Below are positions 17,035 through 25,928 of a stretch of DNA of 64,000 nt, piece by piece. Source of the stretch: ZC4RG30 sp039932715 (GTDB taxonomy: Bacteria > Pseudomonadota > Gammaproteobacteria > Steroidobacterales > Steroidobacteraceae); contig JBDTPN010000003.1 in NCBI GenBank assembly GCA_039932715.1, positions 107,955-171,954 on the forward strand, read 5' to 3'. A program made the translations under genes and the position numbers. Position 1 is the stretch's first letter. The number at the start of each line of letters is the position of its first letter. The notes under the pieces are model-generated. The model made no database searches and was not told the origin of the DNA. It saw nothing but the letters and a program-made list of their open reading frames with translations.

Positions 17035-17565
17035 ATGAAGCAGTTCCTGGCCATTTCAGCCGTCGGCCGGGACCGCCCGGGGCTGGCGCACGACCTCGTG
17101 CGCACCGTCGCCGAGAGCGGGGCCAGCATTACCGATAGCCGCATGCTGCCCCTGGGGGGTGAATTCGCCATGCAGTTGCTGGTGGCAGGCAATTGGCACT
17201 CGGTGGCCAGGCTCGAGGCCGACCTCAAGCGGCTGGCAGAATCGGCCGGACTGCTTTTGCAGCTCAAGCGCACCGAACCGCGCGGCCTGCACGAGGATCA
17301 CATCCCCTACTCCATCGACGTCATCGGCCCGGACCAGCCCGGTATCGTGGCGGGTCTGACCGGCTTCTTTAACGGTCGCAACATCGAGTTGGCCGAGATT
17401 GCCAGCCGCAGTTACGCCGCCAGCCAGACCGGCGCGGCCATGTTCGCGGTGCAGATGATGATCAATGTGCCGGTACGCCTGCCCATTGCACAGTTGCGTG
17501 AGGACTTCATGGACCACTGCGACTCCCAGAACCTGGATGCGATTCTCGAACCGGTGAAGAACTGA
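17035..17565 (+). CDS. gcvR: GcvR-like ACT-domain regulator
   Basis: 176 residues made of two ACT domains: the first opens FLAISAVGRDRPGLAHDLV, the second IDVIGPDQPGIVAGL. This is the layout of GcvR, which controls glycine cleavage genes by binding the activator GcvA in enterobacteria; the target here is not known. The ATG at 17035 gives the standard start. The dapA-gcvR-bcp neighbourhood is common in gammaproteobacteria, and the bcp gene follows after two bases, so the two are co-transcribed. Confidence 0.85.
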   Translation: MKQFLAISAVGRDRPGLAHDLVRTVAESGASITDSRMLPLGGEFAMQLLVAGNWHSVARLEADLKRLAESAGLLLQLKRTEPRGLHEDHIPYSIDVIGPDQPGIVAGLTGFFNGRNIELAEIASRSYAASQTGAAMFAVQMMINVPVRLPIAQLREDFMDHCDSQNLDAILEPVKN

Positions 17566-17567
17566 CG

Positions 17568-18035
17568 GTGGCCAAGGTCAAGGCCGGTGCCAGGGTTGCG
17601 GATTTCGTGGTTCCTTCCACTGATGGAACGGACTTCCGTCTGTCTGCGGGCAAGGGCCCGGTGGTGCTGTATTTCTATCCCAAAGATGCGACCTCGGGCT
17701 GCACAACGGAGGCGCAGCAGTTTCGCGACCTGCATGCGAAGTTTCGCCGCGCCGGTGCGCAGGTATTTGGAATCTCGCGGGACAGCCTCGCTTCGCATGC
17801 GAAATTTCGTGCCGCGCAGGAACTGCCGTTCCACCTGCTGAGCGACGCCGACGAGAAGGTCTGCAAATTATTCGACGTGATCCGGGAGAAGTCCCTGTAC
17901 GGCCGCAAGTACCTGGGAATCGAGCGCAGCACGTTCCTCATAGATGAATCCGGAAAGCTGCGTCGCGAGTGGCGCAAGGTGAAGGTGGCTGGCCATGCCC
18001 AGGAAGTCCTCGACAGTCTCCGCGCAACCGACTGA
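17568..18035 (+). CDS. bcp: Peroxiredoxin of the BCP/PrxQ type
   Basis: 155 residues. The thioredoxin-fold peroxidase reduces hydroperoxides; the peroxidatic Cys sits in YPKDATSGCTTEAQQF. The resolving cysteine that many BCP proteins carry five residues later (CxxxxC) is replaced by Gln, so this is a 1-Cys form or uses another cysteine (one is in DEKVCKLF). It starts with GTG two bases after gcvR. Its last 41 bases overlap the start of the phoH gene in another frame, which suggests translational coupling. Confidence 0.93.
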   Translation: MAKVKAGARVADFVVPSTDGTDFRLSAGKGPVVLYFYPKDATSGCTTEAQQFRDLHAKFRRAGAQVFGISRDSLASHAKFRAAQELPFHLLSDADEKVCKLFDVIREKSLYGRKYLGIERSTFLIDESGKLRREWRKVKVAGHAQEVLDSLRATD

Positions 18036-19455
18036 GACCTCGAAGTCCCGGCGGATTTACGTGCTCGACACCAATGTGTTGATGCACGATCCGGCGGCGA
18101 TCTTCCGTTTCGACGAACACGACATCTACCTGCCCATGGTGGTGCTCGAGGAACTCGATCACCACAAGAAAGGCGTGTCGGAGCCAGCACGCAATGTGCG
18201 CCAGGTATCGCGGTTCCTCGACGAGATCATGAGTGGCGCCAACAAGGCGCAGATTGACGAGGGCCTGCCCATTCCCACGGCCCTGTCGGGAAATGGCTCG
18301 GGAAGCGTCCCGGACAATTCCGTGCCCTCGGGCCGATTGTTCTTCCAGACGCGCAACCTGCCCAGCAAATTGCCGGCTGAACTGCCCGGCCAGGCGCCGG
18401 ACAATGTGATCCTGGCCCAAACGCTGGCGCTGCAGGCCGAATATCCGCGGGTAAAGGTCACGCTGGTGTCCAAGGACATCAACCTGCGGATCAAGGCCGC
18501 GATCGTCGGCATCCACGCCGAGGATTACTACAGTGATCGCACCATCGAGGATGCCGACCTGCTGGATGCCGGCATCCGCACCATGCCTGCGGATTTCTGG
18601 GAGAGCCACGGCGAGAATATGCGCTCGTGGAAGGAGGCAGGTCGCACCTGGTACGAGCTCAGTGGCCCTGCCGTGGCGGACTGGCGCATCAACCAGTTCG
18701 TGCATGAAGACACGCCCAACGGCATCGAAGCCATCGTGCGGCAGATTGACGGTGACCGCGCGCGCCTGGAACTTGTGCATGACTATCGCTCGGGGCGCCA
18801 CAGTGTCTGGGGAATCACCGCGCGCAATCGCGAACAGAATTTCGCGCTCAACCTGCTGCTGGATCCTGCCATCGACCTGGTTACCATCCTCGGTCCGGCC
18901 GGGACCGGCAAGACGCTGCTGACCCTTGCTGCCGGGTTGATGCAGACACTGGAAACCAACCTGTTTGCAGAAATAATCATGACGCGCGTCACCATCCCGC
19001 TGGGCGAGGACATCGGCTTCCTGCCCGGAACCGAAGAGGAAAAAATGGAGCCCTGGATGGGCGCGCTGATGGACAACCTGGAAGTGCTGACGCAAAACGC
19101 CGAGGGTGGCAACTGGGGCCGCGCTGCAACCAATGACCTGCTGCGCAATCGCATCAAGATCCGTTCGCTCAACTTCATGCGCGGCCGCACCTTCATGAAT
19201 CGCTACGTCATCATCGACGAGGCCCAGAACCTGACGCCCAAGCAGATGAAGGCCTTGCTGACCCGGGCGGGACCAGGCACCAAGATGATCTGCCTGGGCA
19301 ACATCGCCCAGATCGACACCCCCTACCTGACCGAGACCACCTCCGGATTGACCTATGTGGTCAACCGGTTCCGGGGTTGGCCACACGGTGGGCATATCAC
19401 CCTGCGACGCGGTGAACGCTCCCGGTTGGCGGACCACGCCTCAGAGATACTCTGA
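17995..19455 (+). CDS. PIN-PhoH ATPase
   Basis: 486 residues. An N-terminal PIN-like nuclease domain (about 20-150; YVLDTNVLMHDP with acidic residues) is joined to a PhoH ATPase domain whose Walker A is GPAGTGKTLL and whose Walker B-like segment is YVIIDEAQNLTP. PIN-PhoH (YlaK/PhoH2) proteins are thought to unwind and cut RNA. The ATG at 17995 lies inside bcp, giving a 41-base overlap. The start is supported by the PIN domain beginning about 20 residues later. Confidence 0.93.
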   Translation: MPRKSSTVSAQPTETSKSRRIYVLDTNVLMHDPAAIFRFDEHDIYLPMVVLEELDHHKKGVSEPARNVRQVSRFLDEIMSGANKAQIDEGLPIPTALSGNGSGSVPDNSVPSGRLFFQTRNLPSKLPAELPGQAPDNVILAQTLALQAEYPRVKVTLVSKDINLRIKAAIVGIHAEDYYSDRTIEDADLLDAGIRTMPADFWESHGENMRSWKEAGRTWYELSGPAVADWRINQFVHEDTPNGIEAIVRQIDGDRARLELVHDYRSGRHSVWGITARNREQNFALNLLLDPAIDLVTILGPAGTGKTLLTLAAGLMQTLETNLFAEIIMTRVTIPLGEDIGFLPGTEEEKMEPWMGALMDNLEVLTQNAEGGNWGRAATNDLLRNRIKIRSLNFMRGRTFMNRYVIIDEAQNLTPKQMKALLTRAGPGTKMICLGNIAQIDTPYLTETTSGLTYVVNRFRGWPHGGHITLRRGERSRLADHASEIL

Positions 19456-19485
19456 ACCGCTGTCCGGCACGGTTGTCTCAAACAA

Positions 19486-21072
19486 GTGGATTTAAACACC
19501 GCAAGTTCTTCCCCCAACCCCCAGGCGCGTGCCATTCGCCGCGCCGGTGTGGCGGTGGCCGTGGCCGTGGCCGCGGCGATCCTGGGAGGTTTCTGCACTG
19601 TGGCGCAGGCCCAATCCAGGACACCTACCGAGGGCTCCCACTCGCAGCCCGCAGCGGCGTCGCTGCCCGATCTGGGCAGCGGTGCCAACACCATCCTGAC
19701 GCGCGCCGATGAGCGCCAGATCGGGCGACTGATGCTGCGCAACCTGCGCGAAGAGAACGCGGTGCTGGACGATGTGGAGTCCAGCGAGTACTTGCAATCA
19801 CTGGGATCACGCATCGGCGCAGCGGCCCAGGATGGCGAGCAGCAGATCACCATGTTCGTGGTGCGCGATCCCACCGTCAACGCATTCGCCATACCCGGCG
19901 GCTACATCGGCGTGAACACCGGCCTGATCCTGCTGACCAGTTCCGAGTCGCAACTGGCAGGCGTCGTGGCCCACGAAACCGGCCACGTGATGCAGCGACA
20001 CATCGTGCGCGCCGTCGAGGCACAGGCCCACAACAGCATCACCTCCATTGCCGCCATGCTGGGCGCAGTGCTGATCGGTGCCGTCACCCACAGCACCGAT
20101 GCCATACCCGGCCTCATTGCCATGTCACAGGGCGCGGCCATGCAGCAACAGATCAACTTCACGCGCATGGAAGAACAGGAGGCTGATCGCGTGGGCATCG
20201 GCTACCTGGCGGCTGCAGGTTACGACCCCACCGGCATGGCCAGCTTCTTCGCGGCGATGATGCGTGATCGTGGCGCCATCGACGACTTCGTGCCCGCGCT
20301 ACTGCTGAGCCATCCGGTGGATTCGGCGCGTATTGCCGAAGCGCGCGCGCGGCTTGCATCACTGCCTACCTATGCGCGCCGACCCGATTCGCCCAACTAC
20401 CTGCTGGCGCGCGAGCGCATTCGCATGCTGATGTCGCCACAGGACACAGACCTGCGCCGTTACTACGAAAAAATGCTTGTCAATGATCCAGGCAGCCTGG
20501 CACTCAAATATGGCGCCGCGCTGGCTGAAGTGAAGGCTGGCACGCCAGCCAGGGCAGTCGAAATCCTCAAGCCCCTGGTTGTGGCGCATCCGGAATTGCC
20601 GCTGCTGCAGTCCGAGCTGGCGCAGGCACAACTGGCCGCCGGGCAGGGCGATGAAGCGGTGAACACGTTCGAACATGGACTTCAGCTCGCACCGCGCAAT
20701 GTACCGTTGACCGTGCGTTATGCCCAGGCACTGCTTGACCTGGACAAACCAAAAAAGGCCCACACGCTGCTGCTGGACCTGTTCAATGTCGTGGCTCCGG
20801 CGCCAGAGCAGATCAAACTCATCGCCCTGGCGGCCAGTTCTGCCGGTGATACCGGCGATGCCTACTACTATATGTCCGAGTATGACATCTCCAACGGCGA
20901 CCTGATGCTGGCGACCACGCAGCTGGACCTTGCCATCGCGGCGCCGGGGCTCACCGAAGTGCAGCGCAAGCGATTCATTGCCCGTCGCGACGAGATACGC
21001 AATGCGCTGCGCGAACAGCGCGGCGACCGTGGGGGTGGGGACCACGGAAATCGCGGCCCGCCTCCTGGGTAG
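19486..21072 (+). CDS. bepA: Periplasmic M48 metalloprotease with TPRs (BepA-like)
   Basis: 528 residues. A signal sequence (about 1-42) is followed by an M48 peptidase domain with the zinc motif HETGH at 163-167 and the third ligand at Glu232 (EEQEADR), then TPR repeats from about residue 300. BepA (YfgC) helps assemble or degrades outer-membrane proteins such as LptD. The start is a GTG at 19486, 30 bases after phoH. The C-terminus ends in a Gly/Arg-rich tail. The outer-membrane lipoprotein gene mlaA follows 16 bases on, so both may serve envelope upkeep. Confidence 0.9.
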   Translation: MDLNTASSSPNPQARAIRRAGVAVAVAVAAAILGGFCTVAQAQSRTPTEGSHSQPAAASLPDLGSGANTILTRADERQIGRLMLRNLREENAVLDDVESSEYLQSLGSRIGAAAQDGEQQITMFVVRDPTVNAFAIPGGYIGVNTGLILLTSSESQLAGVVAHETGHVMQRHIVRAVEAQAHNSITSIAAMLGAVLIGAVTHSTDAIPGLIAMSQGAAMQQQINFTRMEEQEADRVGIGYLAAAGYDPTGMASFFAAMMRDRGAIDDFVPALLLSHPVDSARIAEARARLASLPTYARRPDSPNYLLARERIRMLMSPQDTDLRRYYEKMLVNDPGSLALKYGAALAEVKAGTPARAVEILKPLVVAHPELPLLQSELAQAQLAAGQGDEAVNTFEHGLQLAPRNVPLTVRYAQALLDLDKPKKAHTLLLDLFNVVAPAPEQIKLIALAASSAGDTGDAYYYMSEYDISNGDLMLATTQLDLAIAAPGLTEVQRKRFIARRDEIRNALREQRGDRGGGDHGNRGPPPG

Positions 21073-21088
21073 ATCGGTCCAGGGTAGA

Positions 21089-21829
21089 ATGGCGCGCATG
21101 CTGCGATACTTTGTAAACCTGGCAATGCTTGCATTGCTGTCCGCATGTGCGTCGCTGCCGGAAGGCCAGCGTGACCAGCGCGATCCCCTCGAGCGCGTCA
21201 ACCGCTCCATCTACGAATTCAACGACGTGCTGGATCGCAACCTGGCGGTGCCCGTGACCAGGTTCTATCTGAAAGTCACGCCCGATCCGGTGGAAACCGG
21301 CGTCAGCAATTTCTTCGAGAACCTGACTTACCCCACCACCGTGGTCAATGAAGGCCTGCAGCTCAAGCCAAAGTCATTCCTGTGGGCCGCCGTGCGACTG
21401 CTGGTCAACACCACGCTGGGCATTGGCGGGCTGTTTGATCCGGCCACGCAGCTGGGCGTGCCAACCGGTGACGAGGATTTCGGCCAAACGCTGGGCTTTT
21501 GGCATGTGCCTGCAGGCCCCTACATCATGCTGCCCATACTGGGACCCAGTTCAGTGCGCGATTCGATTGGATTGATCGGCGATCAGTTTGTCGATCCCAA
21601 GCACTACATCAATGACCCCTATGTCCACTATGGACTGTGGGGGCTCGAACAGATTGATGAGCGCGCTTCACTGCTCTCGACTAATGACGTCCTCAAGCGC
21701 ACCTATGACCCATATTCGTTCATTCGCAATGCCTACCTGCAGCGGCGCGAGCATCAGGTCAGCGACGGCGCCGTCAAGGACGATGAAGTGGAAATCTTCG
21801 AGGACGAGCCGCCGCCAGCCGCTAAATAA
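21089..21829 (+). CDS. mlaA: MlaA lipoprotein (VacJ), lipid asymmetry
   Basis: 246 residues with a lipobox LLSAC (Cys20). MlaA is the outer-membrane component that removes surface phospholipids and hands them to MlaC. The signature segments are DPLERVNRSIYEFND, NFFENLTYPTTVVNEGLQ, GFWHVPAGPYIMLPILGPSS and the DPYSFIRNAYL tail. An AGGG lies four bases before the ATG at 21089; the ATG at 21098 is the alternative. It faces the mlaFEDCB operon, whose last gene ends only one base after it. Confidence 0.95.
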   Translation: MARMLRYFVNLAMLALLSACASLPEGQRDQRDPLERVNRSIYEFNDVLDRNLAVPVTRFYLKVTPDPVETGVSNFFENLTYPTTVVNEGLQLKPKSFLWAAVRLLVNTTLGIGGLFDPATQLGVPTGDEDFGQTLGFWHVPAGPYIMLPILGPSSVRDSIGLIGDQFVDPKHYINDPYVHYGLWGLEQIDERASLLSTNDVLKRTYDPYSFIRNAYLQRREHQVSDGAVKDDEVEIFEDEPPPAAK

Positions 21830-21830
21830 A

Positions 21831-22121
21831 TCAGCCCGACAGGATGCCCTGCGCATCCGTGAGCCGTGCCAGCGCGGCCAGCCTCACGGGCAGCGCCTTC
21901 ACCACCAGGTCGCCGCCACTGGCCTTGCAACTGGCACGCCACGCCACCAGCAACGCCAGTCCAGCACTGTCGGATTCGGTTACCTGCCCCAGATCTACGC
22001 TGGTGGCGTTGCCCAGCAGGCCGCTGCTGCGCAGCTGGCGCCACAGGCTGTCTGCGCTGGCCAGTGTCAGGGCGCCGGACACCGAGCATTGCCCGCCTCC
22101 CATGTCGACCAGGCTGGTCAC
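21831..22121 (-). CDS. mlaB: STAS-domain protein MlaB
   Basis: 96 residues, one STAS domain (CSVSGALTLASADSLW, then SVDLGQVTESDSAGLALL with the conserved Ser). In the Mla transporter it binds the ATPase MlaF and stabilises the inner-membrane complex. The start is the GTG that shares its first base with the mlaC stop codon (TAGTG), a tight coupling; a longer open frame to 22271 would overlap mlaC deeply and is not needed. Confidence 0.85.
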   Translation of the reverse strand: MTSLVDMGGGQCSVSGALTLASADSLWRQLRSSGLLGNATSVDLGQVTESDSAGLALLVAWRASCKASGGDLVVKALPVRLAALARLTDAQGILSG

Positions 22122-22786
22122 TATTTCTTGCCGGGCGCCGGCAATGCCGTGCCTGACTCCAGCCGTTTGATTACTGCCTCCAGCCCTTTCTGTTCGATTT
22201 CGCGGCCGAAATCCTCGCGGAAGCTCTTCACGTAGCTGATCCCTTCGATGACCACATCCCATGCCTTCCACTCACCGGTAGCGGTCTTGCGCATGCTGTA
22301 GTTGACGGCCACCGCACTGCCATTGGAGCGACGGATTTCAGTGCGCACCGTACCACGATCAGCCGCGGTATCGCCCTGGTACGGCAGCACCTTGAGGCGG
22401 TCAGAGGTGAACTCAACCAGTGCATCGCCATAGGTATGCAGCAGCGATTGATAGAACGCAGTGACAAAACGCTTGCGCTGCGATGCGTCCGCTTCACGCC
22501 AGTATTTGCCCAACACCTGCTGGGCAGCGAAATCCACATCCACATGCGGCAGGAATACGGTTTCGACAACCTTGTAGAGACCAGTTGGATCCTTGCGGTA
22601 TGTCGCACGGTTGGCATCCAGATCCGCAAGCAGCGCCTGCGAGCTGGTCTCGATCAGTTTTTGCGGGGCGGAACTGTCAATGGCTGCGGCAGCGCGCACA
22701 CCGGGCGCAACCAGCAACACCAGTGCCAGCATCAGCGATGCGCGCAACCAGACTGAACCCCTGCTGAATACAAATTGTCTCATCAC
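22121..22786 (-). CDS. mlaC: Periplasmic phospholipid carrier MlaC
   Basis: 221 residues with a signal peptide (about 1-33, ending VRAAA). MlaC ferries phospholipid between MlaA and MlaD. Family markers include VFLPHVDVDFAAQQVLGKYW, VTAFYQSLLHTYGDAL, and the closing GISYVKSFREDF. It follows mlaD without a gap and runs into mlaB. Confidence 0.95.
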   Translation of the reverse strand: MMRQFVFSRGSVWLRASLMLALVLLVAPGVRAAAAIDSSAPQKLIETSSQALLADLDANRATYRKDPTGLYKVVETVFLPHVDVDFAAQQVLGKYWREADASQRKRFVTAFYQSLLHTYGDALVEFTSDRLKVLPYQGDTAADRGTVRTEIRRSNGSAVAVNYSMRKTATGEWKAWDVVIEGISYVKSFREDFGREIEQKGLEAVIKRLESGTALPAPGKK

Positions 22787-23278
22787 TCATTTCCCCTCTT
22801 CCGTGGAACTCTTGCTTCCTGCAAATGCGGCAAATAACCGGTTGACCAGCTTCTCCAGCACCATTGCTGACTGGGTGTTATCAATTCGACCATTGTCGGC
22901 CAGATAGGTTTCCGATCCACCCGGATCCAGGCCCACATATTTGGCGCCCAGCAACCCGGCAGTCTCCACATTTGCCCAGGTATCGTCGGGAATACGGTTG
23001 TACTTGCGATCAATGGAAAGCGTCACCACGGCCTTGTAATCGGTGGAATCGAAGTCAACGCTGGTGACTCGCCCCACTTTGACGCCCGCCATGCTCACCG
23101 GCGCTCCTGCCTGCAGGTCGCCCACGTTGTCGAATCTTGCGGTGACATGAAAGCCGTCGGGAGCACCTAGCACCCCCAGCTTGCTGCCAGGCAGCTGGGT
23201 GGTCAGAAACGCCAGCGCCGCGAAGCCAAGCAATACGAAAAGTCCCGTGCCGATTTCCAGACTGCGTTGATTCTTCAT
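22787..23278 (-). CDS. mlaD: MCE-domain protein MlaD
   Basis: 163 residues: an N-terminal membrane anchor (GTGLFVLLGFAALAFL) and a single MCE domain with GAPVSMAGVKVGRVTSV and PDDTWANVETAGLLGAKYV. MlaD forms the hexameric ring that takes phospholipid from MlaC. It is 25 bases downstream of mlaE on the same transcript. Confidence 0.95.
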   Translation of the reverse strand: MKNQRSLEIGTGLFVLLGFAALAFLTTQLPGSKLGVLGAPDGFHVTARFDNVGDLQAGAPVSMAGVKVGRVTSVDFDSTDYKAVVTLSIDRKYNRIPDDTWANVETAGLLGAKYVGLDPGGSETYLADNGRIDNTQSAMVLEKLVNRLFAAFAGSKSSTEEGK

Positions 23279-23303
23279 GTTCGAATCCTTCCTGATGCCG
23301 CGC

Positions 23304-24041
23304 TTAGAGGAACGCGGCGGTAAGCATGTAATCCACGATCAGCACCAGCACTGATGAATTGATCACCGTGCGGGTGGTGGCAAGTCCCACCCCTTCGGCC
23401 GTGGGCTCGGCGTTGTAACCCTGGTAAACAGCCAGCAGCGTGCACACCACGCCGAACACCAGGCTCTTTACCAGCCCTTCGTTGACGTCGCTGATGCGCA
23501 CCGCGCCCTGCATCTGTGACCAGAACGTACCGCTGTCCACGCCCATCACCGAGACACCAATCAGTTGCGCCCCGAAGATGCCGATGACGCTGAAGATCGC
23601 AGCCAGCAGCGGCATGGCAATCACGCCGCCCAGAAAGCGCGGTGCCACCACATGGCGCATGGGATCCACGGCCATTACCTGCATGGCGGTAAGCTGATCG
23701 GTGGCGCGCATCAATCCGATTTCCGATGCCAGCGATGTTCCAGCCCGACCGGCGAACAGCAGCGCCGTTACCACCGGCCCCAGCTCCTTGAGCAATCCCA
23801 GCGCCGCGGCCACGCCCAGCGCTGATTCACTGCCAAAGCGCGACAGCAGGTCGTAACCCTGCAGGCCCAACACCATGCCGACGAACAATCCGCACAGCAT
23901 CACGATGACCAGCGAACGCGCACCGCTGTTGTATACCTGGCGCACGATCAGGCCAGGTCGCTTCAAGGCCGGGATGCAGGCCCCCAGCACCTGCAGCAGG
24001 AACAAGGCAATGGCGCCGACGCGTGCGAGGGCTGCGTTCAC
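23304..24041 (-). CDS. mlaE: Mla ABC transporter permease MlaE
   Basis: 245 residues, all-helical inner-membrane protein of the MlaE/YrbE family. The diagnostic segment ELGPVVTALLFAGRAG is present, followed by EIGLMRATDQLTAMQVM. It overlaps mlaF by four bases (ATGA). Confidence 0.95.
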   Translation of the reverse strand: MNAALARVGAIALFLLQVLGACIPALKRPGLIVRQVYNSGARSLVIVMLCGLFVGMVLGLQGYDLLSRFGSESALGVAAALGLLKELGPVVTALLFAGRAGTSLASEIGLMRATDQLTAMQVMAVDPMRHVVAPRFLGGVIAMPLLAAIFSVIGIFGAQLIGVSVMGVDSGTFWSQMQGAVRISDVNEGLVKSLVFGVVCTLLAVYQGYNAEPTAEGVGLATTRTVINSSVLVLIVDYMLTAAFL

Positions 24042-24886
24042 TGGAAGTCGCCTGCATCGAGCAGGGTCTCGCGGTAATCCGGCGCCGGGTAATGGAAGGC
24101 CACCGGCCCTTCGCTGCTGCCCTGCATGAACTGCCGCACCGCCGGGTCCTGGCTGGCGGCCAGTTCTGCGGTGGTGCCCTGCGCAATTGCCCGACCACCA
24201 GCAAGCAGGTAGCTGTAGTCGGCAATGGTGCCCACTTCCTGCACGTCATGTGAAACGACAATGCTGGTGATGCCCAGCGCATCATTGAGATGCCGGATCA
24301 GGCGACAGATGATTCCCATGGAAACCGGATCCAGGCCCACGAACGGCTCGTCATAGATCAATACTTCCGGGTCCATCACGATGGCGCGCGCCAGTGCCAC
24401 GCGACGCGCCATGCCACCGGAAAGCTCCTGCGGCATCAGGTGCTGTGCACCGCGCAGACCCACCGCTTCGAGTTTCATCAGCACCAGGCGGCGCAGCACC
24501 GGCTCGGGAAGGCGCGCGTGCTCGCGCACCGGAAACGCCACGTTCTCGAATACATCAAGATCCGTCAGCAGCGCGCCGTTCTGGAACAGCATTCCCAGGC
24601 GTCGGCGCAATGCGAACAGCGGGGCGCGTCCCAGCGCGGCCACGTCCTTGCCCAGCACTTGCACCGTGCCGGCAGAGGCGTGTATCTGCCCGGTCAGCAG
24701 GCGCAGCAGAGTGGTCTTGCCCGTGCCGCTGGGCCCCATCACTGCAGTGATGCTGCCTGCCGCCACGGTCAGGTCCAGTCCGTCAAAGATTGCGTGCGAC
24801 CCGACCGCATACCGGACACCGCCAACTTCGACCACATTGCCCGCACGCACCGGCGGGGCCACTGACGCTTCGCTGACCACTTTCAA
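24038..24886 (-). CDS. mlaF: Mla ABC transporter ATPase MlaF
   Basis: 282 residues. Walker A GPSGTGKTTLLRLL, signature LSGGMARRVALARAI, Walker B VLIYDEPFVGLDP. It powers phospholipid movement through MlaE. The reading frame begins directly after the aldolase stop codon with TTG (24886) or GTG (24880); no ATG gives a full-length protein. Unlike the usual arrangement, a glycolytic aldolase gene precedes it in the same orientation with no spacer. Confidence 0.93.
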   Translation of the reverse strand: MKVVSEASVAPPVRAGNVVEVGGVRYAVGSHAIFDGLDLTVAAGSITAVMGPSGTGKTTLLRLLTGQIHASAGTVQVLGKDVAALGRAPLFALRRRLGMLFQNGALLTDLDVFENVAFPVREHARLPEPVLRRLVLMKLEAVGLRGAQHLMPQELSGGMARRVALARAIVMDPEVLIYDEPFVGLDPVSMGIICRLIRHLNDALGITSIVVSHDVQEVGTIADYSYLLAGGRAIAQGTTAELAASQDPAVRQFMQGSSEGPVAFHYPAPDYRETLLDAGDFQ

Positions 24887-25780
24887 TCAGGTCTTCGAGG
24901 CCTGATAGATGCCCTCGATGGACTGGTCAAGGGACTTGTTGAACTCTGTGTCTGACTGCTGCGCGGTCAGGCCCTCGGTCAGCGCGCGCGAGAAGCTGGC
25001 AATCATCCCTTTCTGCTTCGTCAGCCGGGCATTGGCCTCATCGCGCGAATAACCACCAGACAGGGCGACAACCTTGAGCACGCGCGGATGTGCCACCAGC
25101 TGCTGGTAGAAGTTGTCCGTCTCAGGCAGCGTGAGCTTGAGCATCACCTGCTTGTCTGCCGCCAGCTTGTCCAGCTGCGCGATCAGTTCAGACCTGAGCA
25201 GCTTTTCGGCCGCAGCCTTGTCCGGACAGTGGATATCCACCTCCGGCTCCACGATGGGCATGAGACCGTGTCCCAGCACCTGCTTGGCCACCTCGAACTG
25301 CTGCGCGACCACAGCGCGGATTCCGTCAGCGTTGGCCTGCTTGATGACCGATCGCTCCTTGGTGCCGAAGATGCCCTTGGAGCTGGCCTTGGCCAGCAGC
25401 GCGTCCAGTGTCGGCATCGGCTTCATCAGCTGCACGCCGTTGGCCTCGTCGGCGAGGCCCTTGTCGATCTTGAGGAAAGGCACCACCTGCTTCCTGGTCC
25501 ACAGGAACTCGGCAGTGGGCACTCCCTGGATGTCACGGTCCATGGTCGCCTCGAACAGAATGGCCCCGGCAATGCGATTGCCGCCGAAGGACGGGCTGGT
25601 GATGATGCGCGAACGCATGGCGTGCATCAGGTCCATCATCTGGGTTTCGCCGGAATAAGTGTTCTCGGCTACTCCATACAGCTTGAGCGCCTTGGGGGTG
25701 CTGCCTCCGCTTTGATCCAGGGCTGCGATGAAGCCCGGCTGGTTGCGGATTTTCGCGGCCTGCAGGTCGAAATTGCTCAT
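24887..25780 (-). CDS. Class I fructose-bisphosphate aldolase
   Basis: 297 residues, the length of the bacterial class I aldolase group that uses a Schiff-base lysine rather than a metal. Markers are FIAALDQSGGSTPKAL at the start, the central MPIVEPEVDIHCPDK and VMLKLTLPE, and SGGYSRDEAN near the phosphate site. It interconverts fructose 1,6-bisphosphate with triose phosphates. It is the first gene of a transcript that continues into mlaF with no gap. The SUF operon starts divergently 149 bases away. Confidence 0.93.
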   Translation of the reverse strand: MSNFDLQAAKIRNQPGFIAALDQSGGSTPKALKLYGVAENTYSGETQMMDLMHAMRSRIITSPSFGGNRIAGAILFEATMDRDIQGVPTAEFLWTRKQVVPFLKIDKGLADEANGVQLMKPMPTLDALLAKASSKGIFGTKERSVIKQANADGIRAVVAQQFEVAKQVLGHGLMPIVEPEVDIHCPDKAAAEKLLRSELIAQLDKLAADKQVMLKLTLPETDNFYQQLVAHPRVLKVVALSGGYSRDEANARLTKQKGMIASFSRALTEGLTAQQSDTEFNKSLDQSIEGIYQASKT

Positions 25781-25856
25781 GAATTGTCCTTGGAATAGGT
25801 CTTAGGCGTGCGGGATGCGCATGTTAGGGCGACCCATCGTCACAGGCAAAGACCCG

Positions 25857-25885
25857 ATGACAGATGGGGCATATAGGACTAAAAT
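25857..25885 (+). promoter_or_regulatory. Promoter of the suf operon
   Basis: ATGACA at 25857-25862 and TAAAAT at 25880-25885 are spaced by 17 bases and lie about 45 bases before the first gene of the suf operon. The -10 lies inside the dyad at 25871-25895. Confidence 0.65.
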
Positions 25886-25895
25886 GGTCCTGTAT
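25871..25895. promoter_or_regulatory. IscR type-1-like operator of the suf operon
   Basis: The 25-base element runs ATATAGGACTAAAATGGTCC followed by TGTAT. It is a dyad with ATA/TAT ends, a GACT/GTC core and an A/T-rich centre. It closely follows the IscR type 1 consensus (ATA...GACT-4 to 5 A/T-AGTC...TAT). It covers the -10 of the promoter, so binding would repress. The likely binder is the Rrf2-family regulator encoded by the first gene. Confidence 0.65.
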
Positions 25896-25928
25896 ACAAC
25901 ACCCCCGTTTAACGCCTCGAATCAGCAC

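Noticed and set aside
22122..22271. Longer MlaB frame starting at 22271
   Set aside because: It would overlap mlaC by 150 bases; the GTG at the mlaC stop gives a normal-length MlaB.
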